Below are positions 33,093 to 39,896 of a DNA stretch of 39,896 bases, piece by piece. Location: NCBI GenBank assembly GCA_029008005.1, contig JAQXIX010000046.1, positions 1-39,896 on the forward strand, read 5' to 3'. Made by a program: the position numbers and the translations under genes. The notes under the pieces were generated by a model. It saw nothing but the letters and a program-made list of their open reading frames with translations. It had not been told where the DNA came from and searched no databases. Position 1 is the stretch's first letter. Each line of letters starts with the position of its first letter. The DNA comes from Bacillota bacterium (lineage in GTDB: Bacteria; Bacillota; Clostridia; Peptostreptococcales; Anaerovoracaceae).

Positions 33093-34451
33093 ATGTACAA
33101 AACATCTATGTTGGAGCAGGAATACAAGAAAAAGCTCATTACGGCAGATCAGGCAGCAGCAATGATAAAAAATGACAGCCGAATCCACTTCGGGCTGGGT
33201 CTCGGTACCGTCAAGGATATTGATGCCGCTCTGGCCAAACGTGCATCAGAGCTTAGAAACATCGAAATCGTCAGTACAGTAGGTGTAAGAAGCACACCAT
33301 TCGAGACTTATCTGGCAACGGACAGTAACGAACAGGTACGTTTCTCATCTGCGCATTTTAATGCTTTTGACAGAGGCATGAGCAAGAACGGCAGATGCTG
33401 GTACATCCCGATGATGTTTAACGAACTGCCGGTTTACTGGCAGCACAATAACAGCGGACTGGATGTAGCCTGCTTCCAGGTGGCACCTATGGATAAGCAC
33501 GGCAACTTCAACATAGGTCCTCAGGTTGCTGATATCTGGGGAGTTATCAAGAGTGCGAAGACTATTATCGTAGAAGTTAACGAAAACATGCCTATAGCTC
33601 ACGGACATCAGACACAGCTTAATCTCTACGGCGTTGACTACGTAGTTGAAGGCTCTAATTCTCCTATGGATGAGCTTCCTACAAAGGCTCCTTCGGAAAT
33701 CGATAAGAAAATTGCCGAGTTTGTAGTTTCCAAGATTAAATCTCACAGTACTCTTCAGCTTGGTATCGGCGCACTTCCGGGATGTATCGGATCGATGCTG
33801 GCCGATTCCGATGTACGAAACATCAATGCCCATACAGAAATGTTTGTTGATGCGTATGTTGATTTGTTTGAAGCAGGCAAGCTGACGGGAAACAAGCCGG
33901 TTGATAAAGGTAAGGCGGTATACACCTTTGCCGGCGGTACGAAGAGACTTTATGACTTTATAGATGACAATCCTATATGCTGCAGCGCACCTGTTGATTA
34001 CGTTAACAGCATCGCTACAGTTTCGCAGATTGATAATTTTGTGTCAATTAACAGCTGCATTCAGGTTGACCTTTACGGACAGGTTTGTTCTGAAACTGCA
34101 GGTGCTCAGCAGATAAGCGGCACCGGCGGTCAGCTGGATTTCGTTCTAGGCGCATATGCTTCCAAGGGAGGAAACAGCTTCCTTTGCACACCTTCCGTAA
34201 GAACTCTTAAGGACGGTACGAAGGAATCTCTCATAAGACCTATGCTGACGGAGGGAAGTATTGTTACTACCCCGAGAACAGCGACAAACTTCGTTGTAAC
34301 AGAATACGGTATAGCCAATCTTAAGGGAAAGAATACCTGGGAAAGAGCGGAACTTCTCATTAACATCGCTCACCCTGACTTCAGAGATCAGCTTGTCAAA
34401 GAAGCTGAGAAAATGGGAATCTGGAAAAATACATCTAAAATTACATACTAA
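33093..34451 (+). CDS. acetyl-CoA hydrolase/transferase family CoA-transferase
   Basis: 452 aa single-chain family I CoA transferase. The catalytic glutamate is Glu249 in INAHTEMFVDAY; the glycine-rich CoA loops are LGIGALPG (223-230) and ISGTGGQLDFVLGAYASKGG. Length and motifs suit 4-hydroxybutyrate CoA-transferase (Cat2) or butyryl-CoA:acetate CoA-transferase; the exact acyl group cannot be read by eye. GGAGG is 8 nt before the ATG. It is monocistronic, between its own promoter and a strong hairpin. It may make butyrate from butyryl-CoA, complementing AtoDA. Confidence 0.88.
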   Translation: MYKTSMLEQEYKKKLITADQAAAMIKNDSRIHFGLGLGTVKDIDAALAKRASELRNIEIVSTVGVRSTPFETYLATDSNEQVRFSSAHFNAFDRGMSKNGRCWYIPMMFNELPVYWQHNNSGLDVACFQVAPMDKHGNFNIGPQVADIWGVIKSAKTIIVEVNENMPIAHGHQTQLNLYGVDYVVEGSNSPMDELPTKAPSEIDKKIAEFVVSKIKSHSTLQLGIGALPGCIGSMLADSDVRNINAHTEMFVDAYVDLFEAGKLTGNKPVDKGKAVYTFAGGTKRLYDFIDDNPICCSAPVDYVNSIATVSQIDNFVSINSCIQVDLYGQVCSETAGAQQISGTGGQLDFVLGAYASKGGNSFLCTPSVRTLKDGTKESLIRPMLTEGSIVTTPRTATNFVVTEYGIANLKGKNTWERAELLINIAHPDFRDQLVKEAEKMGIWKNTSKITY

Positions 34452-34467
34452 TAATACTACCTCACAT

Positions 34468-34504
34468 AAGAGACCGCTGCAGCGTTAAGATGCAGCGGTC
34501 TCTT
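34468..34504. terminator. bidirectional hairpin between CoA-transferase and dusB
   Basis: Perfect 14-bp stem AAGAGACCGCTGCA (34468-34481) / TGCAGCGGTCTCTT (34491-34504) with a 9-nt loop, between two convergent genes. T tracts are short on both sides, so termination is likely but not canonical. Confidence 0.75.
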
Positions 34505-34523
34505 TAACTACGTTCTGTATTAT

Positions 34524-35519
34524 TTATATCTGTATTTTCTTAAAATCGTCAATCAGCGATTTCATTTCACCGACTGTTTCTGCCGAATTCATTTCGCGCC
34601 TCATTGCTGCTGCGCCACGCATTCCTTTAATATACCATCCGACATGCTTTCGCATTTCTCTGATGCCTGTTCTTTCTCCTTTGTCCAAAACCACTAGGTC
34701 GATATGGTGCATAAGCATGTTCAGACGTTCCTCCGGTGAAGGTTTAACAAAGGAATCCTCTCTCTTGTACAGGCTCACAGCTTCTGTAAATATCCACGGA
34801 TTTCCTAAAGCCCCTCTGGCAATCATAACTCCGTCACAGCCAGTTTCTTCAATCATTCTCATTGCATCTACGCCTGTCATTACATCTCCGTTTCCGATAA
34901 CAGGTATTTTCAATGCTGATTTTACTGTTTCTATTACCTTCCAATCCGCTTTACCTTCATAATACTGTTCCCTGGTTCTCCCATGAACCGCTACTGCCGC
35001 TGCTCCGGCTGCTTCTGCTGCCTTTGCTGCTTCAAGAGCTACGTTGTCATCTCTGTAGAAGCCTTTTCTGATTTTAACTGTAACAGGCTTCACCGGAAGA
35101 CCTGATTCCTCGGCTCCTATTCGTGCGCCTTTTACCATTGCGCTTATTACATCATACAACGTTTCAGGATTTTTCAGAAGAGCGGAACCCTCGCCGTTCT
35201 TCACTATTTTAGGAACAGGACATCCGCTGTTGAGATCCAGTATGCAGTTTTCTCTTCCTGCCAAGGTTCTTGCCGAATACTCCATTACTTCCGGTTCGCT
35301 TCCGAAGAGCTGATAAGCCACCGGACCTTCTCCTTCTGCTATTTCAAGGAGCCTGCCTGTATTCTTGTCACCGTATTTCAGGCCTTTGCCACTGACCATT
35401 TCCGTATACGTCAAAGAAGCCCCGGCCTGTGAGCAGAGACTTCTCATTGTTTTATCTGTTATTCCGGCCAGCGGTGCCAGCAGGAAGGGGTTTTCAAATC
35501 GTAAATCGCCTATTTGCAT
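34524..35519 (-). CDS. dusB: tRNA-dihydrouridine synthase
   Basis: 331 aa FMN-dependent TIM-barrel enzyme that reduces uridines in the tRNA D loop. The active-site cysteine is Cys100 in LDLNSGCPVPKIVKNGEGSAL. FMN-binding features are FLLAPLAGITDKTMR at the start and VAVHGRTREQYYEG with IPVIGNGDV. The C-terminal helical RNA-binding part is complete. The DusB subfamily is the usual Firmicutes form. Its start overlaps coaX by 10 nt. Confidence 0.93.
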   Translation of the reverse strand: MQIGDLRFENPFLLAPLAGITDKTMRSLCSQAGASLTYTEMVSGKGLKYGDKNTGRLLEIAEGEGPVAYQLFGSEPEVMEYSARTLAGRENCILDLNSGCPVPKIVKNGEGSALLKNPETLYDVISAMVKGARIGAEESGLPVKPVTVKIRKGFYRDDNVALEAAKAAEAAGAAAVAVHGRTREQYYEGKADWKVIETVKSALKIPVIGNGDVMTGVDAMRMIEETGCDGVMIARGALGNPWIFTEAVSLYKREDSFVKPSPEERLNMLMHHIDLVVLDKGERTGIREMRKHVGWYIKGMRGAAAMRREMNSAETVGEMKSLIDDFKKIQI

Positions 35520-36319
35520 TTCTTGTTCTTCTTGTAAATCAGTTCCAGGCCTTCCAGTGTCAACAGCTTATCTACATGATCAATACAGTCAACACCGCCA
35601 TCAATAAGATTGGCCAGTCCGCCTGTTGCAATAACCTTCACATCTTCTTCCGCCGTTTCTCTTCCCTCCGCGCGGCTGTATTCAACCAGTTCTTTTTTCA
35701 TTTTACCGGTTATAAATTCAACTACGCCCATGTGACCGTAAACGAGTCCTGACTGCATGCTACTGTTAGTATTTCTGCAGATTACATGTCCCGGTTCTTC
35801 CAGTTCAACTTTAGGAAGTGCCGCTGTCTTTTCAAACAGTGCGTCTGAGGAAATCTTAAGTCCCGGTGCTATGGTTCCTCCTATATATTCTCCTTTGTCC
35901 GTCACTGCACAGAAGGTTGTGGCTGTACCGAAATCGATTATTATCAGATTGCCGCCGTATTTAGCCCTCGCTGCTACAGCATTAACTATTCTGTCTGCTC
36001 CCACCTGTTTCGGGTTGTCGTATTTTACAATCAATCCGGTTTTTATTCCCGGCCCTATAACAAGCGCTTTCTTGTTAAAATATTTCTGTGACAGATGCTG
36101 CAGAGTATATAGAATTGAAGGAACTACTGTTGAAATTATTACATCCTTGACTTCCTTAGGGTCAAGCTTCTCATATTCGAAAAGATTCTGAATTATCATG
36201 CCGTATTCGTCTGCGCTCTTCCCGTTATCCGTGGCAAGTCGCCAGTTTGTTATCATTTCTCCGTCTTTGAATACGCCCAATACAATATTAGTGTTTCCTA
36301 CATCAAAAGCCAGTAACAT
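35510..36319 (-). CDS. coaX: type III pantothenate kinase
   Basis: 269 aa. It phosphorylates pantothenate in CoA synthesis. The N-terminal phosphate loop MLLAFDVGNTNIVLGVFKDG, the ADRIVNAVAA motif and the IIDFGTATTFCAV loop are diagnostic of CoaX (ASKHA fold, K+-dependent, not feedback-inhibited). It is co-transcribed with dusB (10-nt overlap). It lies downstream of the mmd genes but beyond a hairpin. Confidence 0.95.
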   Translation of the reverse strand: MLLAFDVGNTNIVLGVFKDGEMITNWRLATDNGKSADEYGMIIQNLFEYEKLDPKEVKDVIISTVVPSILYTLQHLSQKYFNKKALVIGPGIKTGLIVKYDNPKQVGADRIVNAVAARAKYGGNLIIIDFGTATTFCAVTDKGEYIGGTIAPGLKISSDALFEKTAALPKVELEEPGHVICRNTNSSMQSGLVYGHMGVVEFITGKMKKELVEYSRAEGRETAEEDVKVIATGGLANLIDGGVDCIDHVDKLLTLEGLELIYKKNKKCK

Positions 36320-36376
36320 TTATTATCTCCTTTGCTTTGCCGCTGCAAACTGCAGTCGCCCTACAATATCGAAACA

Positions 36377-36403
36377 GCAGAGGCGGAACAATTCCGCCTC
36401 TGC
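36377..36403 (-). terminator. hairpin after mmdC
   Basis: Perfect 12-bp stem GCAGAGGCGGAA/TTCCGCCTCTGC with a 3-nt loop, 28 nt after the mmdC stop. The following sequence is only weakly T-rich (TGTTTCG), so some read-through into coaX is possible. Confidence 0.7.
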
Positions 36404-36430
36404 CTTATATACTTGAATCCAAAATACTAT

Positions 36431-36853
36431 TTATTTTAATGTAACAAGAACATCTCCTGAGTTAACAGATGCACCCTTAGCTGCAACGATTTTGTCAACT
36501 GTTCCGTCTGCAGGTGCAGAAATTTCGTTCTCCATCTTCATTGCCTCGAGAATCAGAACAACATCTCCGGCTTTTACTGCCTGTCCTTCTGTTACCTTGA
36601 CATCAAGAACTGTTCCAGGCATTGGAGCTTCGATTGATGCTCCGCCTGCCGGTACTGCTGCTGCAGGAGCCGGTGCAGGTGCTGCCGCCGGTGCAGGAGC
36701 AGGCGCTGCTGCAGGTGCCGGTGCAGGAGCCGGTGCTACAGGTGCTACAGGTGCTGCAGGTGCTGCTGCCGCTGCCGGTGTCGGTGCTCCACCAACTTCT
36801 TCTACTTCTACTGCGTATACTGTTCCGTTTACAGTGATGTTATATTTTTTCAT
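36431..36853 (-). CDS. mmdC: biotin carrier subunit of acyl-CoA decarboxylase
   Basis: 140 aa. The C-terminal biotinyl domain (about 72-140) has the biotin site EAMKMEN with Lys106. It is joined to a short N-terminal segment by a flexible Ala-Pro hinge (about residues 22-68) encoded by imperfect GCAGGTGCC-like repeats. It shuttles CO2 from the MmdA carboxyltransferase to a partner. It follows mmdD by 37 nt and is the last mmd gene before a hairpin. Confidence 0.92.
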   Translation of the reverse strand: MKKYNITVNGTVYAVEVEEVGGAPTPAAAAAPAAPVAPVAPAPAPAPAAAPAPAPAAAPAPAPAAAVPAGGASIEAPMPGTVLDVKVTEGQAVKAGDVVLILEAMKMENEISAPADGTVDKIVAAKGASVNSGDVLVTLK

Positions 36854-36890
36854 TTTCGTGTATTCCTTTCATATCTCAAAATATTCTGCA

Positions 36891-37322
36891 TTAGAATCTT
36901 GTGTCCATACGTGCACTTATACCAGCCGCTGTCCAAGGAGTTTCTTCCCCGGATAATCTTGTAATCTTCTTCACAACAAGATTATTCGCACTCGTTCCCT
37001 GCTGCGCAGCTATAGCTGCCGCAATCACAGCGATAAGTGTATCGTCTGACTTTACCGATACTGATGCCGGTGCTGCAGGTGCTACCGGTGCTGCTGAGGG
37101 TGTCGCAGCGGCTGCAGCCGGAGCCTGTGCCGTTGCTTCCTTTTTCTTACCGGTTCCGCCTATGCATTTTCCCATGATAGCGATGAACACCCAAATAAGA
37201 ATAAGCACAAGGAATGTAATACCCAGACCCAGAGCCATAGTAATCAGTGAGCCCTGCATTTTCTGTCCGAATGTCAGGGTATGTATTGTATCCGGGTTTG
37301 TAAAGATTTCCATTAAGCTCAT
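36891..37322 (-). CDS. mmdD: OadG/MmdD-type small membrane subunit
   Basis: 143 aa. One N-terminal membrane helix (about 25-52, SLITMALGLGITFLVLILIWVFIAIMG) is followed by a basic GGTGKKKE turn and an Ala/Pro-rich linker. The conserved C-terminal segment SDDTLIAVIAAAIAAQQG then leads to the IxARMDTRF end. This is the oxaloacetate decarboxylase gamma/methylmalonyl-CoA decarboxylase delta pattern, the subunit that ties the carboxyltransferase to the membrane. It lies between mmdA (15 nt) and mmdC. Confidence 0.88.
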   Translation of the reverse strand: MSLMEIFTNPDTIHTLTFGQKMQGSLITMALGLGITFLVLILIWVFIAIMGKCIGGTGKKKEATAQAPAAAAATPSAAPVAPAAPASVSVKSDDTLIAVIAAAIAAQQGTSANNLVVKKITRLSGEETPWTAAGISARMDTRF

Positions 37323-37337
37323 AGTGTCACCTCCCGA

Positions 37338-38885
37338 TTAAAGCGGAATGTTACCATGCTTCTTAGCTGGTAATGTTTCCTTCTTTGTCTTAAGCATATC
37401 GAGAGCACTTATTATTCTCTGTCTTGCTGTTGACGGCTCAATTACGTCATCAACATATCCGAGGCTTGCAGCGTAGTAAGGGTTGTTGAAGTTTTCTTCG
37501 TATTCTGCAATTCTCTGTTTTCTCAGTTCTTCAGGATTTTCGGCTTCTTTGAGTTCCTTCTTGACTGATGACATGATGTTAACTGCTCCGTCGGCACCCA
37601 TAACAGCAATCTGAGCCGAAGGCCATGCCATAACCATATCTGCTCCCAGCTCTTTGCTGCACATTCCGATGTATGCTCCACCGTACGCTTTTCTGAGAAT
37701 CATAGTTACCTTAGGAACTGTAGCTTCGCAGTATGCATAAAGCATCTTCGCTCCGTGTCTGATGATTCCACCGTGTTCCTGTGTCGATCCCGGAAGGAAT
37801 CCCGGAACGTCCTCGATTGTCAGAAGCGGAATATTGAAGCAATCACATCTTCTGATAAATCTTGCCGCCTTGTCTGATGCATTAATATCAAGACATCCCG
37901 CACCTGCCATCGGCTGGTTGGCAATAACACCTACTGTGCTGCCGCCCATTCTGATGAAGCAGGTAATCATATTCTTAGCGTACATCGGCATTACATCAAA
38001 GTATTTGCCGTCGTCTGCAATTCCCTTAATTATGTCATACATATTGTATGCCTTGTTTGGATTATCAGGAATAATGTCATTAAACTCAGGAATGAGTCTG
38101 TTAACATCATCTGCACAGCCGAATGCCGGAGGCATTTCCTGATTGTTTGAAGGCATATATGAGAGCAGCTCTCTTACCATAAGCAGTGTTTCTCTGTCAT
38201 CCGATCCTATGAAATGAGCAACTCCGCTTGTGCTGTTATGAGCTTTCGCACCACCCAGTGCTTCGGCAGTTATCTGCTCACCTGTTACGGTCTTTATTAC
38301 GTTCGGACCTGTAATGAACATCTGAGATGTCTGGTCAACCATGAAGATAAAATCTGTAATTGCCGGTGAATATACTGCTCCTCCGGCACAAGGTCCCATG
38401 ATTACTGAAATCTGTGGAATCACGCCTGAAGAAATTGTATTATTGTAGAAGATCTTACCGAATCCGGAAAGTGCTGCAACGCCTTCTTCGATTCTGGCTC
38501 CGCCTGAATCCTGTAATCCGACAATCGGCGCTCCCATTTTAAGAGCCATGTTCTGAACCTTAACAATCTTCTCTGCATGATATTCGCCCAGTGATCCTCC
38601 GCTTACTGTGAAGTCCTGTGCAAAAGCAAATACCAGTCTGCCATCAACCTGACCATAGCCTGTTACAACACCATCACCAGGCAGTTCCTTTTCATCCATT
38701 CCGTAGAATCTGCATCTGTGTGTTACAAAGGTGTCGATTTCAACAAAGCTATTCTCATCAAAAAGAATTGCCAGTCTTTCTCTAGCTGTAAGCTTGCCCT
38801 TGCTGTGCTGAGCTTCAATTCTTTTTTCTCCTCCGCCTAAAGCGAGTTTTTCTTTTTTTTCGAGGAGCTGTTCAAGCTTGTTCAT
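37338..38885 (-). CDS. mmdA: methylmalonyl-CoA decarboxylase / acyl-CoA carboxyltransferase subunit alpha
   Basis: 515 aa, close to MmdA and propionyl-CoA carboxylase beta chains and shorter than glutaconyl-CoA decarboxylase GcdA. Both crotonase-fold halves are present, with QDSGGARIEEGVAALSGFGKIFYNN and GPCAGGAVYSPAITDFIFMV in the first and EDVPGFLPGSTQEHGGIIRHGAKM and MCSKELGADMVMAWPSAQIAVMGADGAV in the second. It transfers the carboxyl group from the acyl-CoA to biotin on MmdC. It is the first gene of the set, with AGGAGG before the ATG and its own promoter. Without mmdB nearby the carboxylase direction remains possible. Confidence 0.9.
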   Translation of the reverse strand: MNKLEQLLEKKEKLALGGGEKRIEAQHSKGKLTARERLAILFDENSFVEIDTFVTHRCRFYGMDEKELPGDGVVTGYGQVDGRLVFAFAQDFTVSGGSLGEYHAEKIVKVQNMALKMGAPIVGLQDSGGARIEEGVAALSGFGKIFYNNTISSGVIPQISVIMGPCAGGAVYSPAITDFIFMVDQTSQMFITGPNVIKTVTGEQITAEALGGAKAHNSTSGVAHFIGSDDRETLLMVRELLSYMPSNNQEMPPAFGCADDVNRLIPEFNDIIPDNPNKAYNMYDIIKGIADDGKYFDVMPMYAKNMITCFIRMGGSTVGVIANQPMAGAGCLDINASDKAARFIRRCDCFNIPLLTIEDVPGFLPGSTQEHGGIIRHGAKMLYAYCEATVPKVTMILRKAYGGAYIGMCSKELGADMVMAWPSAQIAVMGADGAVNIMSSVKKELKEAENPEELRKQRIAEYEENFNNPYYAASLGYVDDVIEPSTARQRIISALDMLKTKKETLPAKKHGNIPL

Positions 38886-38963
38886 TAATTACGTCCTCCT
38901 TAGTATTCTGGATATTGGTTTCAATATGTTAAATTACTATCAAAAACAATTTACACCACAACT

Positions 38964-38992
38964 ACTATATCTCAACAGCATTGATAATTCAA
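38964..38992 (-). promoter_or_regulatory. sigma-A promoter of the mmd operon
   Basis: Minus strand TTGAAT (38987-38992), 17-nt spacer, TATAGT (38964-38969), about 78 nt before mmdA. Confidence 0.6.
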
Positions 38993-39072
38993 TAAAAAAT
39001 CGCTTGTATACATTATATTTCGGGGGATTTCCATCTTTCTTCTCTTTACGAAAGACAGTTCATTCCTTTCTG

Positions 39073-39531
39073 CTATTTCAGAATCTCCAAACCTTCTTTC
39101 TCAAGCATTATGTTTATGTTCATAACATTGGAATCGCCGCTCATAACAGCATATTTTATTCTAAGATCTCTTTCGTTTTTCGGATCGAATCTGCTGAAGT
39201 GTCCCAGACGCAATCCTCTGTTTATGTGGGCCACATCCATTCCGGCGCCGATACAAAGGCATAGTATTTTATCTCTTTTAGGCTGTCTGTCTCCGTTAAG
39301 TATGTTGTAAAAATACCCCTTATCAATATTGCTTTTCTTCATTATCGTCGGAAGATCCAAATTATTTTTCGCGACATAATCATTAAAGAAATCCTTAAAA
39401 CTTCCAAACTGATTATGAATATTTCGTGCAATAAAAACTTCAAGTTCGTCCTTGTTTGATATCTTATCGGTAGCTTCTTCCCATGTTACCGTTTCGTCTG
39501 TCAATAAACTGAGTTTATTTATGTTTTTCAT
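39073..39531 (-). CDS. small protein with helix-turn-helix-like domain, function unknown
   Basis: 152 aa. The central part (about 50-110) reads LPTIMKKSNIDKGYFYNILNGDRQPKRDKILCLCIGAGM, an Xre-type helix-turn-helix arrangement. The C-terminal LRLGHFSRFDPKNERDLRIKYAVM resembles the extension of uncharacterised clostridial XRE-like proteins, which follow the HTH with a one-residue-per-repeat style acidic/basic helix. The N-terminal 45 residues are helical and charged. No membrane helix or enzyme motif is seen. It stands alone between mmdA and the probable glyA. Confidence 0.65.
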   Translation of the reverse strand: MKNINKLSLLTDETVTWEEATDKISNKDELEVFIARNIHNQFGSFKDFFNDYVAKNNLDLPTIMKKSNIDKGYFYNILNGDRQPKRDKILCLCIGAGMDVAHINRGLRLGHFSRFDPKNERDLRIKYAVMSGDSNVMNINIMLEKEGLEILK

Positions 39532-39693
39532 TATGAATCCTTTTCTCCGTCACGAATATATTATCATTACCGCAATAACCGCAACTTTAATAATAATTAA
39601 TTCCCCGAGCAAAATCAACAGTTTCGCTTTCACTCGAGGCTCTTAACAGCATGATTTTTCTCCAGAACAGCGCAGTGTGGAGCGGAGGGCAAT

Positions 39694-39745
39694 ATAGACA
39701 AAAAGCTGTTACACTGATTCCTCAGTGCAACAGCTTCCTGTCTAT
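39694..39745 (-). terminator. terminator of the probable glyA gene
   Basis: Minus strand AGCTGTTGCACTG / CAGTGTAACAGCT stem followed by TTTTT, extended outward by ATAGACA/TGTCTAT. It lies 12 nt after the stop codon. Its sequence is strikingly similar to the rubredoxin terminator at 16771-16804. Confidence 0.88.
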
Positions 39746-39756
39746 TACTTTTTCGA

Positions 39757-39896
39757 TTAATAAGGGAAATTCTTGTGAAGAGGATATTTGTCTGTCAGGC
39801 TCTTTACGATTTCTCTCGCTTCTGCCATCTTCTCTTCGTTTTCAGGATTGTCGATTACCAGTGATATTGCATCTGTTACAAGCTTCACGTCATCTT
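39757..39896 (-). CDS. glyA: probable serine hydroxymethyltransferase, C-terminal end
   Basis: Partial: only the last 46 codons are inside the window. They read ...DDVKLVTDAISLVIDNPENE then EKMAEAREIVKSLTDKYPLH and end KNFPY. An amphipathic helix ending in the sequence LTDKYPL is the usual SHMT C-terminus. The call rests on this short stretch only, without the PLP domain. Confidence 0.65.
   Translation of the reverse strand, partial: DDVKLVTDAISLVIDNPENEEKMAEAREIVKSLTDKYPLHKNFPY

Noticed and set aside
36622-36780. Ala/Pro-coding repeats in mmdC as a tandem-repeat locus or CRISPR-like array
   Set aside because: Imperfect codon-level repetition in the flexible hinge of the biotin carrier; ordinary for this family.

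Overview
The window looks like chromosomal DNA of a strictly anaerobic, amino-acid-fermenting Clostridia member (Firmicutes). The reasons are a complete 2,3-/5,6-aminomutase lysine-fermentation operon, reverse rubrerythrin plus rubredoxin, a biotin-dependent acyl-CoA decarboxylase/carboxyltransferase set, a CIRCE-controlled clpB and Gram-positive-type Shine-Dalgarno sites on nearly every gene. Most genes lie on the minus strand. No IS element, phage gene, CRISPR array, tRNA or rRNA was seen, so this is ordinary chromosome rather than a mobile island.

Layout from left to right. 1-2596: F-type ATP synthase operon (atpI-B-E-F-H-A, atpA cut by the window edge). 2777-6472: a minus-strand run of truA, dCMP deaminase, a TagO/WecA-type transferase and a MATE exporter. 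6473-6879: a 407-bp gene-poor spacer with six alternating TATGGCA/TGCCATA elements and a possible 33-aa ORF. 6880-10209: a plus-strand run with a SucD-like CoA-acylating aldehyde dehydrogenase, a DUF5685 protein, a J-domain/TPR protein with a Cys-rich tail, and a membrane protein. 10202-16600: minus-strand clpB (perfect CIRCE), a 3D/G5 cell-wall protein, dipeptidase pepV, a NifU-like protein and an orphan amino-acid-binding lipoprotein. 16829-17585: rubredoxin and reverse rubrerythrin. 17708-18643: an AEC permease.

18744-30282 is the core of the window. One minus-strand operon, kdd-kamA-kamB-kamC-kamD-kamE-atoD-atoA, converts lysine through beta-lysine and 3,5-diaminohexanoate and supplies the terminal CoA transferase. 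kal (3-aminobutyryl-CoA ammonia-lyase) is divergent at the far end. Between them sits a sigma-54 activator whose N-terminal ~350 residues are a recognisable homologue of the neighbouring enzyme Kdd, with the glycine-rich nucleotide loop lost. Both the kdd operon and kal have near-perfect -24/-12 promoters. Three 18-bp palindromes of the form YGAACC-N6-GGTTCR flank the regulator gene in the right places to be its binding sites. This gives a self-contained sigma-54 circuit in which a catalytically dead copy of a pathway enzyme probably senses a pathway intermediate. The 3-keto-5-aminohexanoate cleavage enzyme (kce) is not in the window.

30418-34451: an RluB-type pseudouridine synthase, a convergent PadR-DUF1700-DUF4097 envelope-sensing module, and a second, single-chain CoA transferase. 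34524-38885: dusB, coaX and an mmdC-mmdD-mmdA set, with no membrane beta subunit mmdB in the window. 39073-39896: a small helix-turn-helix protein and the 3' end of a probable glyA.
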